Shown: piece after piece, positions 33,593 through 42,121 of the stretch
How positions within the stretch are numbered: the first letter of the stretch is position 1
Layout of the letters: every line of letters starts with the position of its first letter
Source of the DNA: Ruegeria atlantica
GTDB lineage: Bacteria > Pseudomonadota > Alphaproteobacteria > Rhodobacterales > Rhodobacteraceae
Length of the DNA stretch: 64,000 nt
Assembly (NCBI RefSeq): GCF_013032005.1
Contig: NZ_WQBE01000012.1
Coordinates: 1 to 64,000 of the forward strand
Direction: 5' to 3'
The notes under the pieces: generated by a model
What the model saw: the letters and a program-made list of their open reading frames with translations, nothing else
The model's database searches: none
What the model was told of the DNA's origin: nothing
Program-made: the position numbers and the translations under genes

Positions 33593-34893
33593 GTCAACCA
33601 GACGCAATTATCATTGGCACGGGTGTCATCGGCGCGGCCATCGCGTTCGAGATGGCCAAGGCCGGGTGGAAAACTCTGTCGTTGGACCGCAATGCTCAGG
33701 TCGGTCAGGGCTCGACCGCCGGGTCCTGCGCGATCATCCGGATGCATTATTCGACCTTTGATGGCACGGCCTTTGCGTGGGAAGGCTATCACTATTGGCG
33801 CGACTGGGCCGAATATCTGGGCCTGCCAGCAGATGCCAATCTGGCGCAGTTTCGTGAAACCGGATGTCTGGTGATGAAGACCGAAGCCAACGGGATGCTG
33901 GAAAAGCACATGAAAAACAGTGCGGATCTGGATTGCCCGTTCGAAGATTGGTCGCCTGAAAAAATCACGGAGCGTCTGCCGGTTTATTCATTGGACAGCT
34001 TCACCCCGCCCAAACGCATGGAGGACCCGGAATTTGGCCAGCCGAACGGGCGCAAGATGCAGGGCGGCGTGTTCTGGCCGCAGGCCGGATACGTTACCGA
34101 CCCGGCCTTGTCGGCGCAAAACCTGATGGATGCCGCCAAACAGCATGGGTCAGAAGTGCGCACCGGGGCCGAGGTGGTCGAAATTCTGACGGAAGGTGGT
34201 CGCGTGGCCGGGGTCAAACTGGCCTCGGGCGAGGAAATCCGCGCCAAGGTCGTGGTAAATGTCGCTGGACCGGGATCAGCGATTATCAACAAGATGGCTG
34301 GCGTATTGGATGACATGACCATCGAAACCCGCCCTCTGCGACAGGAAGTGGTTCACGTCCCCGCGCCCGAGGGATTCGATTTCGAAAATGACGGTACTAT
34401 TGTGTCGGACAGCGATATCGCGTGTTACTGCCGCCCTGAACATGGCAATCATATACTCGTGGGTTCAGAAGATCCCGAATGCGATCCGCATCAGTGGTGC
34501 GAGGATGACGTGCACTACAATCACGACTTCACCGACCAGTGGACCACACAGGCGATGCGCTATGCCCAGCGGGTGCCCAGCCTTGGCATCCCGTCCAAAA
34601 CCCGTGGGGTGGTTGATCTGTATGATGCGTCGACCGATTGGATTCCGATCTATGACAAGTCCAGCCTGCCGGGGTTCTACATGGCCTGCGGCACCAGTGG
34701 AAACCAGTACAAGAACGCGCCGATCGCAGGAAAGATGATGACGGCCCTGATCGACTATTGCGAGGGTGGGGCGGATCACGATGCGCAGCCACTGCAGTTC
34801 GAGCTGCCCTATATCAAGCGGATGATCGATGTTGGGTTCTACTCGCGTAAACGTCCGATCAACGAAGAAAGCAGTTTTTCGGTTCTGGGCTAG
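33589..34893 (+). CDS. DAO-family FAD-dependent oxidoreductase
   Basis: 434-residue flavoenzyme of the glycine oxidase/sarcosine oxidase type. N-terminal dinucleotide fold DAIIIGTGVIGAAIAFEMAKAGW with an Asp-Arg end (LDRN), then GQGSTAGSCAIIR; C-terminal YMACGTSGNQYKNAP is the second FAD-contact region. ATG 33589 is preceded by GGGAGGG at 33574-33580 and overlaps the TetR stop. Probably a second demethylation step of the same methylamine pathway, for example on sarcosine. Confidence 0.9.
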   Translation: MSQPDAIIIGTGVIGAAIAFEMAKAGWKTLSLDRNAQVGQGSTAGSCAIIRMHYSTFDGTAFAWEGYHYWRDWAEYLGLPADANLAQFRETGCLVMKTEANGMLEKHMKNSADLDCPFEDWSPEKITERLPVYSLDSFTPPKRMEDPEFGQPNGRKMQGGVFWPQAGYVTDPALSAQNLMDAAKQHGSEVRTGAEVVEILTEGGRVAGVKLASGEEIRAKVVVNVAGPGSAIINKMAGVLDDMTIETRPLRQEVVHVPAPEGFDFENDGTIVSDSDIACYCRPEHGNHILVGSEDPECDPHQWCEDDVHYNHDFTDQWTTQAMRYAQRVPSLGIPSKTRGVVDLYDASTDWIPIYDKSSLPGFYMACGTSGNQYKNAPIAGKMMTALIDYCEGGADHDAQPLQFELPYIKRMIDVGFYSRKRPINEESSFSVLG

Positions 34894-34945
34894 CCTGCCT
34901 GCAAAACAGCTCTAGTCTTTCCAGGAACCGTTTGTGGGGTCCTGG

Positions 34946-35677
34946 ATGACTGAACCATTGAACCGAGTTCTGATACTGGGCAGCGCGCCCGGCGCCTTGG
35001 CCGCGCAAGGCTGGGCGCGCGATCCCTTTACCCATATTGTCGCGATCAATAACGCCTGGCGCATCCGGCCAGATTGGGACATTCTGATCCACCCCGAAGA
35101 TTTCCCGATAACAAACCATCCAACTGGACTTGCCCCGCATCAGCGGATCATCACGGCGCAGGACTATGTACCGGCGCAAAATGGGTTTGGTGGGTTTGTC
35201 TACGCTGGCGGAACGATGGCGTTTACCGCGGGCTATTGGGCCTTGGCGGCGCTAAGGCCTGCGGTGCTGGCCTTTTTCGGCTGTGACATGATCTACCCGG
35301 ATACCGGGAAGACGCATTTCTACGGAACCGGTCAGGCTGATCCTTTGCGTACGGATATCACTTTGCGGTCGCTCGAGGCTAAATCGGCGCGCCTGGCGCT
35401 GTTTGGTGCAGTGCAGGGATGCCAGGTCGTCAGGCTGTCAAAAGGGGAGAGCCGCCTGCTGTTTCCGTCCGTCGAGATCGGTGATCTTACAAGAGACGAC
35501 TTACCCGAAACCGACGCGATCCAGACCATTGTCCAGTCGGAAAATGAGCTGGGGTATCACGTGCCCTCGGGGCGGTATTGGGAAGTTGCGGACAGGTTCG
35601 ACACTAGCAAGCTTGATGCGTTGGACCAGCAATGGCTGGCAGCCTATCGCGCGTCAGCCCTGATAGATTTCGCCTGA
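34946..35677 (+). CDS. Uncharacterised protein, DUF115/MptE-like by appearance
   Basis: 243-residue protein I do not recognise with certainty. The N-terminus RVLILGSAPGALAAQGW followed by HIVAINNAWRIRPDWDILIHPEDF resembles DUF115/MptE-like proteins, where a nucleotide-type loop is followed by 'I..NN..R..PDW'. FFGCDMIYP and THFYGTGQADPLR are distinctive central motifs. No signal peptide or membrane segment. Start ATG 34946 is the last good one before homology-like text; ATG 34934 is also possible. It follows the FAD gene by 52 bases, so co-transcription is likely but functional linkage is not shown. Confidence 0.75.
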   Translation: MTEPLNRVLILGSAPGALAAQGWARDPFTHIVAINNAWRIRPDWDILIHPEDFPITNHPTGLAPHQRIITAQDYVPAQNGFGGFVYAGGTMAFTAGYWALAALRPAVLAFFGCDMIYPDTGKTHFYGTGQADPLRTDITLRSLEAKSARLALFGAVQGCQVVRLSKGESRLLFPSVEIGDLTRDDLPETDAIQTIVQSENELGYHVPSGRYWEVADRFDTSKLDALDQQWLAAYRASALIDFA

Positions 35678-35690
35678 AACGGCCAACAGA

Positions 35691-36080
35691 TCAGGTGGCG
35701 AATTTCGCCCAGGCCCAGACCATCGCGATATAGGTCAGGTTGTGCATCAACTGGTCCAGACCCGCAGCGCGCCAAAAAGCAGCCTGTGTTGGCATCAGTT
35801 TTTTCTTGTCAGAATACCTGGCTTTGGCAAAATCGATGTTGAAATGTACGAACCATTCCAGGGCGGCAATTATAAGAATAAAAGCCCAAGGCGCACCGAA
35901 CAGCACAAAGACAATAACGGATCCGATAACATGTACGCCGGCATGTTGCGCGCGACCCCAGTGAAGATACTCACCACGCCCCGATAGCATTTTGGGTGTC
36001 TGAAGGTAGAAATCCGCGAACATATGTTTGATCTGCAACAAGCAGAGCATCAACAACACTGCGCCCAAGCTGGCGGTCAA
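35691..36080 (-). CDS. DUF3307 family membrane protein
   Basis: 129-residue membrane protein with four hydrophobic segments (about 5-20, 48-64, 66-80, 112-126). QIKHMFADFYLQTPKML near the N-terminus and HNLTYIAMVWAW at the end are characteristic of DUF3307, whose function is unknown. It ends 13 bases from the convergent gene at 35677 and shares a ~200-bp divergent promoter region with the ABC-like gene. Confidence 0.85.
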   Translation of the reverse strand: MTASLGAVLLMLCLLQIKHMFADFYLQTPKMLSGRGEYLHWGRAQHAGVHVIGSVIVFVLFGAPWAFILIIAALEWFVHFNIDFAKARYSDKKKLMPTQAAFWRAAGLDQLMHNLTYIAMVWAWAKFAT

Positions 36081-36282
36081 ATTGTTTCTCCCGATATCGT
36101 CCTAAAGCGAACTCTAGGGGCTAAACTGGTGCGGCGCAAATAAACTAGATCACACATGGCGAATTTATGTGCAAACTGGAAACTATTTGCGTCAGTGGTC
36201 ACGAATGCTGTAAATTCAGCGTGTTGGATGCGCCGCAATTTCTTCAAGATCGGATCGGTGATTCAAAACAGGGGCAGGATCC

Positions 36283-39200
36283 ATAGAACGTTCGATTTTC
36301 CGGTTTATTTGGAAGTACTCTAAACGCGATCAGCTAATTCTGCTGGCCGTGACGTCTACGCTGTTCCCGCTGCTGTATCTGACACTGGAATTGCCCAAGC
36401 GCATTATCAACGATGCCATTGGTGCAGCCAGCCCGATTGTGGATGTTCTGGGGTATCAGGTACCGCAAACCACATTCCTGATTATTCTGTGCGGCGCGTT
36501 CTTACTGGCGGTGCTGGCGCATGGCCTGATGAAGATGCGCATCAATACCATGAAGGGCGTGCTGAGCGAACGGATGCTGCGCCGGTTCCGCTATCAGCTG
36601 ATCAACCGCGCCCTGCGGTTCCCTCAACCGTATTTCGAGCGGGTCAGCCAGGGTGAAATGGTGTCGATGATCACCGCCGAAAGCGAGCCTATGGGTGGGC
36701 TTATGGGCGATGCGATCAGCCAACCGGTTCTGCAGGCGGGACAGATGATCACGATCCTGTCGTTCCTGTTCCTGCAAAGCGTCTGGTTCGGGCTGGCCGC
36801 TGTGGCCTTGATACCGCTGCAGGCGTGGCTGATTCCCAAGCTGCAGCGTCAGATCAACTTACTGAACAAGAAACGCATTCAGGAAGTTCGCGTGCTGGCC
36901 GCGCAGATTGGAGAGAATGCGGCCGGGGCTTCGACCTTGCGTGCCAATGGCGGCTGGCGTTATCGCCGGGCGATGATCTCGGATCAATTGGGGCGGCTGT
37001 ATGGCATTCGCTTCGAGATCTACCAGAAAAAGTTCTTTATGAAGTTCATCAACAACTTCATCTCGCAACTGACGCCGTTCATGTTCTATTTGATTGGCGG
37101 CCTTCTGGTGTTGCAGGGCTCGGTCTCATTGGGGGCGCTGGTGGCGGCGTTGGCGGCGTATAAGGACCTGAGCTCGCCCTGGAAAGAGCTGCTGACCTAC
37201 TACAACCAGACGCAGGACATGTCGCTGCGCTGGGACGTGGTGATCGAACGTTTTGCCCCGCCAGGAATGCCCGATGAAAAGCTGTTCGAAGGCGAGCCCG
37301 AAACGCGACCACATCTGAATGGGGATATCGCGCTGGATCGGGTCTCGGTTCGGGATATGGATGGCAATCAGGTTTTGGATGATCTGAACCTTACCTTTAA
37401 GGGCGGACAAACTGTTGGGATTGCGGCCCCCAGCGAAGAGGACCGGCGCGCCGTTGCTGAGTTGCTGACGCGGGAAATTCTGCCCAGCGCGGGTCGGGTC
37501 GAGATTGGTGGCGAAAACCTGTCGAACCTGCATCAAAGTGTGGTGGCCGCGCGCATCGGCTACGCCTCGTCACGCCCAGTTATGTTTCAGGGGACGTTGG
37601 GCGACAATGTGATGATGCCGATGCGTCAGAGGCCGCTGACAACGCAGTCCGACGACCCTGATTTTGCTGAGACCCAACGCGCAGGCAACAGCGCCGATCC
37701 GTATGATGCCGAGTGGCTTGACCCGTCTCAGGCTGGGTTGGACAGCCCCGACGCGCTGCGCGATTGGTGGTTGCACCTGATTGACGGCATGGGGTCGGGG
37801 GCGGCTTTGTTCCAGCGTGGATCAGAGCAAGTGTTTGATCCGGTTGAACACCCGGAATTGGCCAGCAAACTGGTCGAGCTGCGCCCCTTGGTCCAGCAGG
37901 CAGTGCAAAAGGCTGGGCTGGAGCAACAAGCTTTGGTGTTTGATCGCGATACTTACAACCCGGCCTTGCCGGTGGTGGAAAACCTGCTGTTCGCCACACC
38001 GCGTGTGCCGGTCACGCAAGAATTGCTGGCGCGTCAAACCGTCTTTTTGGGACAACTGCGCGAGTTGGGGTTGGACGAAACTCTGGTTGGTCTGACCCGC
38101 GATGTGATCGAGATGCTGCGTCAGATCTTTGGTCTGGACGGCACTGACCACCCGCTGTTCCGCAAGCTGGGACTTGAGGCCCAAACCTATGAGGCCGCGC
38201 TGGAACTGGTCGAGCGGACCAGGAATGAGGGCGTATCCGGTCTGGATGACGAACAACTGGCCAATCTGCTGGCGGTGCCATTCGTGATTTCGGCGGAACA
38301 GATTGGGCCTGCCTTTACCGATGAGTTAAAGAACCGAATCCTCGAATTGCGTCACAGCCATTCCGAGAAATTGCTGGGGCGGTTGCATGACGTTTTCGTC
38401 TCGCTAGACAAAACGGCATTTGCGCCGGGTCTGACCGTTATGGAAAACGCCCTGTTCGGCAAAGTCAGTCAGATCGGGGGCGGTCGTTCGGACGAGGCAC
38501 GTAAGCTGATTGTCGATGTGCTGGACGAAAACGGCGCGCGCCCGCTGGTGGTCGAACTGATTTATGACGTCCCGGTCGCAATCGGTGGTCAGAACTTGCC
38601 CGCCGTTTTTGCCGAACCACTGGCCTTTACCCGCGCGACGATCAAAAAGCCGGACATCCTGATCCTGGAAAACGCGCTCGCCAGCTATGACATGGCGACA
38701 CAAGTTGCTGTTTACAAAAACCTGCGTCAGTTGCTGCCCGACACGACAGTCATCTATCTGAACGACCAGTTCGAAAATCCGGATGTATTCGACATGTTTG
38801 TCGAAATCCGGCAAGGTCGTGTGGTCTCGGACGGAGGGTATGATGCCGTGGAAGAGGATAGCGCCGCCTCAGCCGATCTGGCGCGCAAGCTGCGCGCATT
38901 GGAACAGACGCCGCTGTTTTCCGGTCTTGACCGCAGGCAGTTGCGCCTGTTGGCCTTTGGCGCGCGCTGGTTCGATGCCAAGCCGGGCGAGGTTGTGTTT
39001 CTGAAAGATGACCAACCCACCGATGGGGCCTATGTGGTGCTTGAAGGCGAGGCCGGGCTGTACCTGCCGCAGATGGAAGGCCCGGATCAACTGATCACAA
39101 AAGTGGGGCCGGGGGCACTGGTGGGGGAACTGGGGCTGATCCGCAAGGAGCCCCGCGCCCTTAGCATGATTGCCGAGACGGAACTGTCCTGCTTGCGGAT

Positions 39201-39291
39201 CGGGGAAGAGGAATTCCTGGCGGTGGTCGAAAACGATGCCGCTACCGCATTCAAGCTGATGCAGGTGATCGCTGGATACGTTTCGAACTAG
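36283..39291 (+). CDS. ABC-exporter-like protein with degenerate ATPase domain and C-terminal cNMP-binding domain
   Basis: ~1000-residue protein. Residues ~15-300 are a type IV ABC exporter membrane domain (six helices; LSERMLRRFRYQLINRALRFP and EMVSMITAES are typical). The nucleotide-binding domain is degenerate: the Walker A position reads GIAAPSEEDRRA (no GK[ST]), there is no LSGGQ, and the Walker B position reads ILILENALASYD. About 250 residues of novel sequence split it. Residues ~870-1000 are a CRP-like cNMP domain with GELGLIRKEPRA. The frame opens after a TGA at 36259-36261 and has no ATG, GTG or TTG before GTG 36349, which lies inside the first helix. Homologues as I recall begin MERSIFR; here that Met codon is ATA (36283), with AGGA 3 bases upstream. 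Confidence 0.8.
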   Translation: MERSIFRFIWKYSKRDQLILLAVTSTLFPLLYLTLELPKRIINDAIGAASPIVDVLGYQVPQTTFLIILCGAFLLAVLAHGLMKMRINTMKGVLSERMLRRFRYQLINRALRFPQPYFERVSQGEMVSMITAESEPMGGLMGDAISQPVLQAGQMITILSFLFLQSVWFGLAAVALIPLQAWLIPKLQRQINLLNKKRIQEVRVLAAQIGENAAGASTLRANGGWRYRRAMISDQLGRLYGIRFEIYQKKFFMKFINNFISQLTPFMFYLIGGLLVLQGSVSLGALVAALAAYKDLSSPWKELLTYYNQTQDMSLRWDVVIERFAPPGMPDEKLFEGEPETRPHLNGDIALDRVSVRDMDGNQVLDDLNLTFKGGQTVGIAAPSEEDRRAVAELLTREILPSAGRVEIGGENLSNLHQSVVAARIGYASSRPVMFQGTLGDNVMMPMRQRPLTTQSDDPDFAETQRAGNSADPYDAEWLDPSQAGLDSPDALRDWWLHLIDGMGSGAALFQRGSEQVFDPVEHPELASKLVELRPLVQQAVQKAGLEQQALVFDRDTYNPALPVVENLLFATPRVPVTQELLARQTVFLGQLRELGLDETLVGLTRDVIEMLRQIFGLDGTDHPLFRKLGLEAQTYEAALELVERTRNEGVSGLDDEQLANLLAVPFVISAEQIGPAFTDELKNRILELRHSHSEKLLGRLHDVFVSLDKTAFAPGLTVMENALFGKVSQIGGGRSDEARKLIVDVLDENGARPLVVELIYDVPVAIGGQNLPAVFAEPLAFTRATIKKPDILILENALASYDMATQVAVYKNLRQLLPDTTVIYLNDQFENPDVFDMFVEIRQGRVVSDGGYDAVEEDSAASADLARKLRALEQTPLFSGLDRRQLRLLAFGARWFDAKPGEVVFLKDDQPTDGAYVVLEGEAGLYLPQMEGPDQLITKVGPGALVGELGLIRKEPRALSMIAETELSCLRIGEEEFLAVVENDAATAFKLMQVIAGYVSN

Positions 39292-39575
39292 ATCTTGGGC
39301 TTACAGAACAATTCGTAAAGCAACCCGATGACCTGCGCGGTATTGCCGTCATGCAGCGAGTAATAGATAGTCTTGCCGTCTCTGCGCGTGGACACCAGCT
39401 GTTCCTGCCGCAATCGGGCCAGCATCTGGCTGACGGCTGCCTGCCGGATTTGCAGCAGTTCCTCTAACTCACCCACTGATTTTTCGCCGTCGCCCAGATG
39501 GCACAGGATCATAAGCCGGCCTTCATGGGCCAGTGTTTTCAGAAACGCCGCAGCCCGCGCGGCGCTTTCTTTCAT
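39288..39575 (-). CDS. ArsR-family regulator with SqrR/BigR-like cysteine pair
   Basis: 95-residue (from ATG 39575) or 113-residue (from GTG 39629) winged-helix regulator. The HTH reads SVGELEELLQIRQAAVSQMLARLRQEQLV. Two cysteines, Cys25 (LMILCHL) and Cys91 (LFCKP), are 66 residues apart, the same spacing as the persulfide-sensing pairs of SqrR (41/107) and BigR (42/108). The GTG start would give nearly the same residue numbers as those proteins. A role in sensing sulfide or persulfide is therefore likely, but no sqr or persulfide dioxygenase gene is adjacent. It overlaps the end of the ABC-like gene by 4 bases. Confidence 0.88.
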   Translation of the reverse strand: MKESAARAAAFLKTLAHEGRLMILCHLGDGEKSVGELEELLQIRQAAVSQMLARLRQEQLVSTRRDGKTIYYSLHDGNTAQVIGLLYELFCKPKI

Positions 39576-39688
39576 GTCCGCGGGGTTTTCAGAATGTGCG
39601 CCTTGGGTGTCTTGGGCTTTGGGGGTCACACGCAGCCTGTTTGTTCGCAATGGGGTTGGACCAATATGCCCTGAAACCGGTTTGGTTG

Positions 39689-40921
39689 TCACCCCTCGGT
39701 CGCTGGCGCACCCCCTTGAAAGGCGTTGCCGTTGACATAGTCGCAAGGTTCTTCCTGCATTTGCAAATGCAGCCCGTCGCCGGTGTAGGGATGCGCACGG
39801 GCCAGGTCCTCGTCCACCTCGATCCCAAGGCCGGGTGTGGTTGGGGCGGTCACGAAACCATCATCGACATGCAAAGTGCCTTTGATCAGCTGATCGTGGA
39901 AAGGCGTTTCGATGGTCTCCAGCAACAACAGATTTGGGATCGACGCGGCCAGATGGATATTTGCGGCCCACTCGATTGGTCCGGCATATAGATGCGGTGC
40001 CATTTGGGCATTGAACACCTCGGCCATGGCGGCGACCTTCTTCATCTCCCATATGCCACCAGCGCGGCCAAGGGCGGGTTGCAGGATTTCGGCAGCCCCG
40101 GCACGAAGTACCGCGCCGAATTCGGCCTTGGTGGTCATACGTTCTCCGGTCGCGACAGGGATGCGGACGTTGCGGGCGACGCGGGCCATATCCTCGATCA
40201 TGTCGGGCGGGGTGGGTTCTTCAAACCACAGCGGAGAGTAGGGCTCCAGCGCCTGACCTAACCGGATTGCGCCTGCGGTGTTGAACTGACCATGGGTGCC
40301 GAACAGCAGGTCGGCCCTGTCCCCCACGGCCTCGCGGATCGCTTTGCAGAACGCGACCGACATTGAGATATCGGACATCGCAGGCATATGCCCACCGCGG
40401 ATCGTGTAAGGGCCTGCCGGGTCGAATTTCACAGCGGTAAAGCCACGCCGCACCATCTCGGCCGCGCATTCACCGGCCTGATCGGGTGAAGTCCAGAAAT
40501 CGGACAGATCATGTTGCGGCAGGGGATAAAGGTAAGTGTAGGCCCGGATGCGCTGGTTCATCACCCCACCCAGCAGGGCATAGACCGGGCGGTCGCGATC
40601 TTTGCCCAGAATGTCCCAACAGGCAATTTCAAGCCCCGAAAACGCGCCCATAACAGTCAGATCGGGACGCTGAGTAAAGCCGCTGGAATAGGCACGGCGG
40701 AACATCAACTCGATATTTTCCGGGTTTTCGCCCAGCATATGCCGTTCGAACACGTCCCGGATCACGTGCTGCATCGCGTCGGGACCGACGGATGAGGCAT
40801 AACATTCCCCCCAGCCGGTGATCCCGGTATCTGTCGTCACTTTGACCAAAATCCAGTACCGTCCACCCCAGCCCGGTGCAGGTGGGGCGGTAACGATGAT
40901 GTCGAGGTCCTGCAGTTTCAT
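39689..40921 (-). CDS. Enolase-superfamily (mandelate racemase/sugar acid dehydratase-like) protein
   Basis: 410-residue protein with the two-domain layout of the mandelate racemase/muconate lactonizing group. The strands carry LWFEEPTPP (Glu ligand), VATGERM (Glu ligand) and APHLYAGP (catalytic His). The first metal position, usually Asp two residues before a His (DFHG in galactonate dehydratase), reads GTHGQ here, so the Asp is replaced by Gly. The enzyme may therefore belong to a subgroup such as anhydrogalactonate cycloisomerase-like proteins, or bind metal differently. It lies in a minus-strand run with an alcohol dehydrogenase, suggesting sugar-acid catabolism. Confidence 0.83.
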   Translation of the reverse strand: MKLQDLDIIVTAPPAPGWGGRYWILVKVTTDTGITGWGECYASSVGPDAMQHVIRDVFERHMLGENPENIELMFRRAYSSGFTQRPDLTVMGAFSGLEIACWDILGKDRDRPVYALLGGVMNQRIRAYTYLYPLPQHDLSDFWTSPDQAGECAAEMVRRGFTAVKFDPAGPYTIRGGHMPAMSDISMSVAFCKAIREAVGDRADLLFGTHGQFNTAGAIRLGQALEPYSPLWFEEPTPPDMIEDMARVARNVRIPVATGERMTTKAEFGAVLRAGAAEILQPALGRAGGIWEMKKVAAMAEVFNAQMAPHLYAGPIEWAANIHLAASIPNLLLLETIETPFHDQLIKGTLHVDDGFVTAPTTPGLGIEVDEDLARAHPYTGDGLHLQMQEEPCDYVNGNAFQGGAPATEG

Positions 40922-40945
40922 CCGGTGTCCTCCCCTTGGATGGCG

Positions 40946-42040
40946 TCAGCTTCTGTCGAACAGGATCACGTTGCGCTTGGCGGATCCGGTTTTGGTGTCT
41001 TCGATTGCCTCGTTGATCTGATCCAGGGACCACCGGCCCGAGATCAGTTCGTCCAGTTTTAACCGTCCCTGTTCGTATAGGTCGATCATCCACGGGATAT
41101 CGCGCTGAATGACAACATCGCCCATTTTCGAGCCCACCATGCCCTGACCCAAAGCTGCCAGAACCACGGGTTCATAGCTGGACATATCACCCGAATGCGG
41201 CATGCCGATCATGATCGCCCGACCGCCCCGCCCTAAATAACGCGGGGCCTGATCATAGGCAGGAATTGCGCCGACGGTGATCAGAACCGCATCCGCGCCG
41301 CGCCCACCCAAAGCTTTGAAGGCGGCTTTCCATGGTTGATCCTGACTGGCCAAGACCCCATGGGTCGCGCCGAATTCCATGGCGATGTCCAGTTTTTCCT
41401 CGGTCATGTCGACGGCCACAATACGACGTGCCCCAGCGATACGGGCCCCCTGAATGGCGTTTAACCCGACACCACCCGCGCCGATGACCACCACGTCCTG
41501 ACCAGGGCGTAGCTTCGCGGCATTCACCGCCGCACCAACCCCAGTGATCACGCCGCAGGACAGGAGGCTGGCCACGTCTTTCGGCATCTCAGCAGGAAGT
41601 TTCACAATTTGCCGGTGGCTGACGACAACCTTTTCGGCAAAGGCACCGCAAGCCATCGCCTGATCTAAGGGACCACCGTCCACTGTCTGCAACGGTCCTT
41701 TGACGGTGTCGTAAGGCGTTTCGCAGATGGTTGGCTGGCCGCCTGCGCAAGACGGGCAGGACCCGCAGGCGCGGATTAGGGTAACAACTACTGGGTCGCC
41801 AACCTTGAAACCCCCGGCCTCGTTGCCAATCGCGGTGATCACTCCGGCGGCTTCGTGGCCATAGACGGCAGGCAAATGCCCACCCCATGCCCCGCTAGCA
41901 AAGGTGATATCGGAATGGCAGATCGCCACGGCCTCAAGTGTCACTTCGACCTCGCCCGCGCCCGGCGGTGCCAGCAAGACGTCTTCGATGACCAGAGGTT
42001 CGTCAAACGCCCGGCAGACGGCGGCTTTGATGGTTTGCAT
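40946..42040 (-). CDS. Zinc-dependent alcohol dehydrogenase (class III-like MDR)
   Basis: 364-residue medium-chain dehydrogenase. Catalytic zinc motif ICHSD (~38-42) and GHEAAGVI (~61-68); structural zinc lobe CGSCPSCAGGQPTIC (~91-105); NAD site VIGAGGVGLNAIQGA (~187). Start ATG 42040 is preceded by GAAGGA; ATG 42052 upstream is less well placed. It precedes the enolase-superfamily gene by 24 bases on the same strand, so the two are probably one operon and may oxidise and dehydrate a common substrate series. Confidence 0.9.
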   Translation of the reverse strand: MQTIKAAVCRAFDEPLVIEDVLLAPPGAGEVEVTLEAVAICHSDITFASGAWGGHLPAVYGHEAAGVITAIGNEAGGFKVGDPVVVTLIRACGSCPSCAGGQPTICETPYDTVKGPLQTVDGGPLDQAMACGAFAEKVVVSHRQIVKLPAEMPKDVASLLSCGVITGVGAAVNAAKLRPGQDVVVIGAGGVGLNAIQGARIAGARRIVAVDMTEEKLDIAMEFGATHGVLASQDQPWKAAFKALGGRGADAVLITVGAIPAYDQAPRYLGRGGRAIMIGMPHSGDMSSYEPVVLAALGQGMVGSKMGDVVIQRDIPWMIDLYEQGRLKLDELISGRWSLDQINEAIEDTKTGSAKRNVILFDRS

Positions 42041-42121
42041 GTGGTCCTTCACTCCCTTTTGATCACGGTGGCGCGGGAAACTGCATGTCGCAAGACGGAA
42101 ACCGTCATCCAGGCGTCGTTG

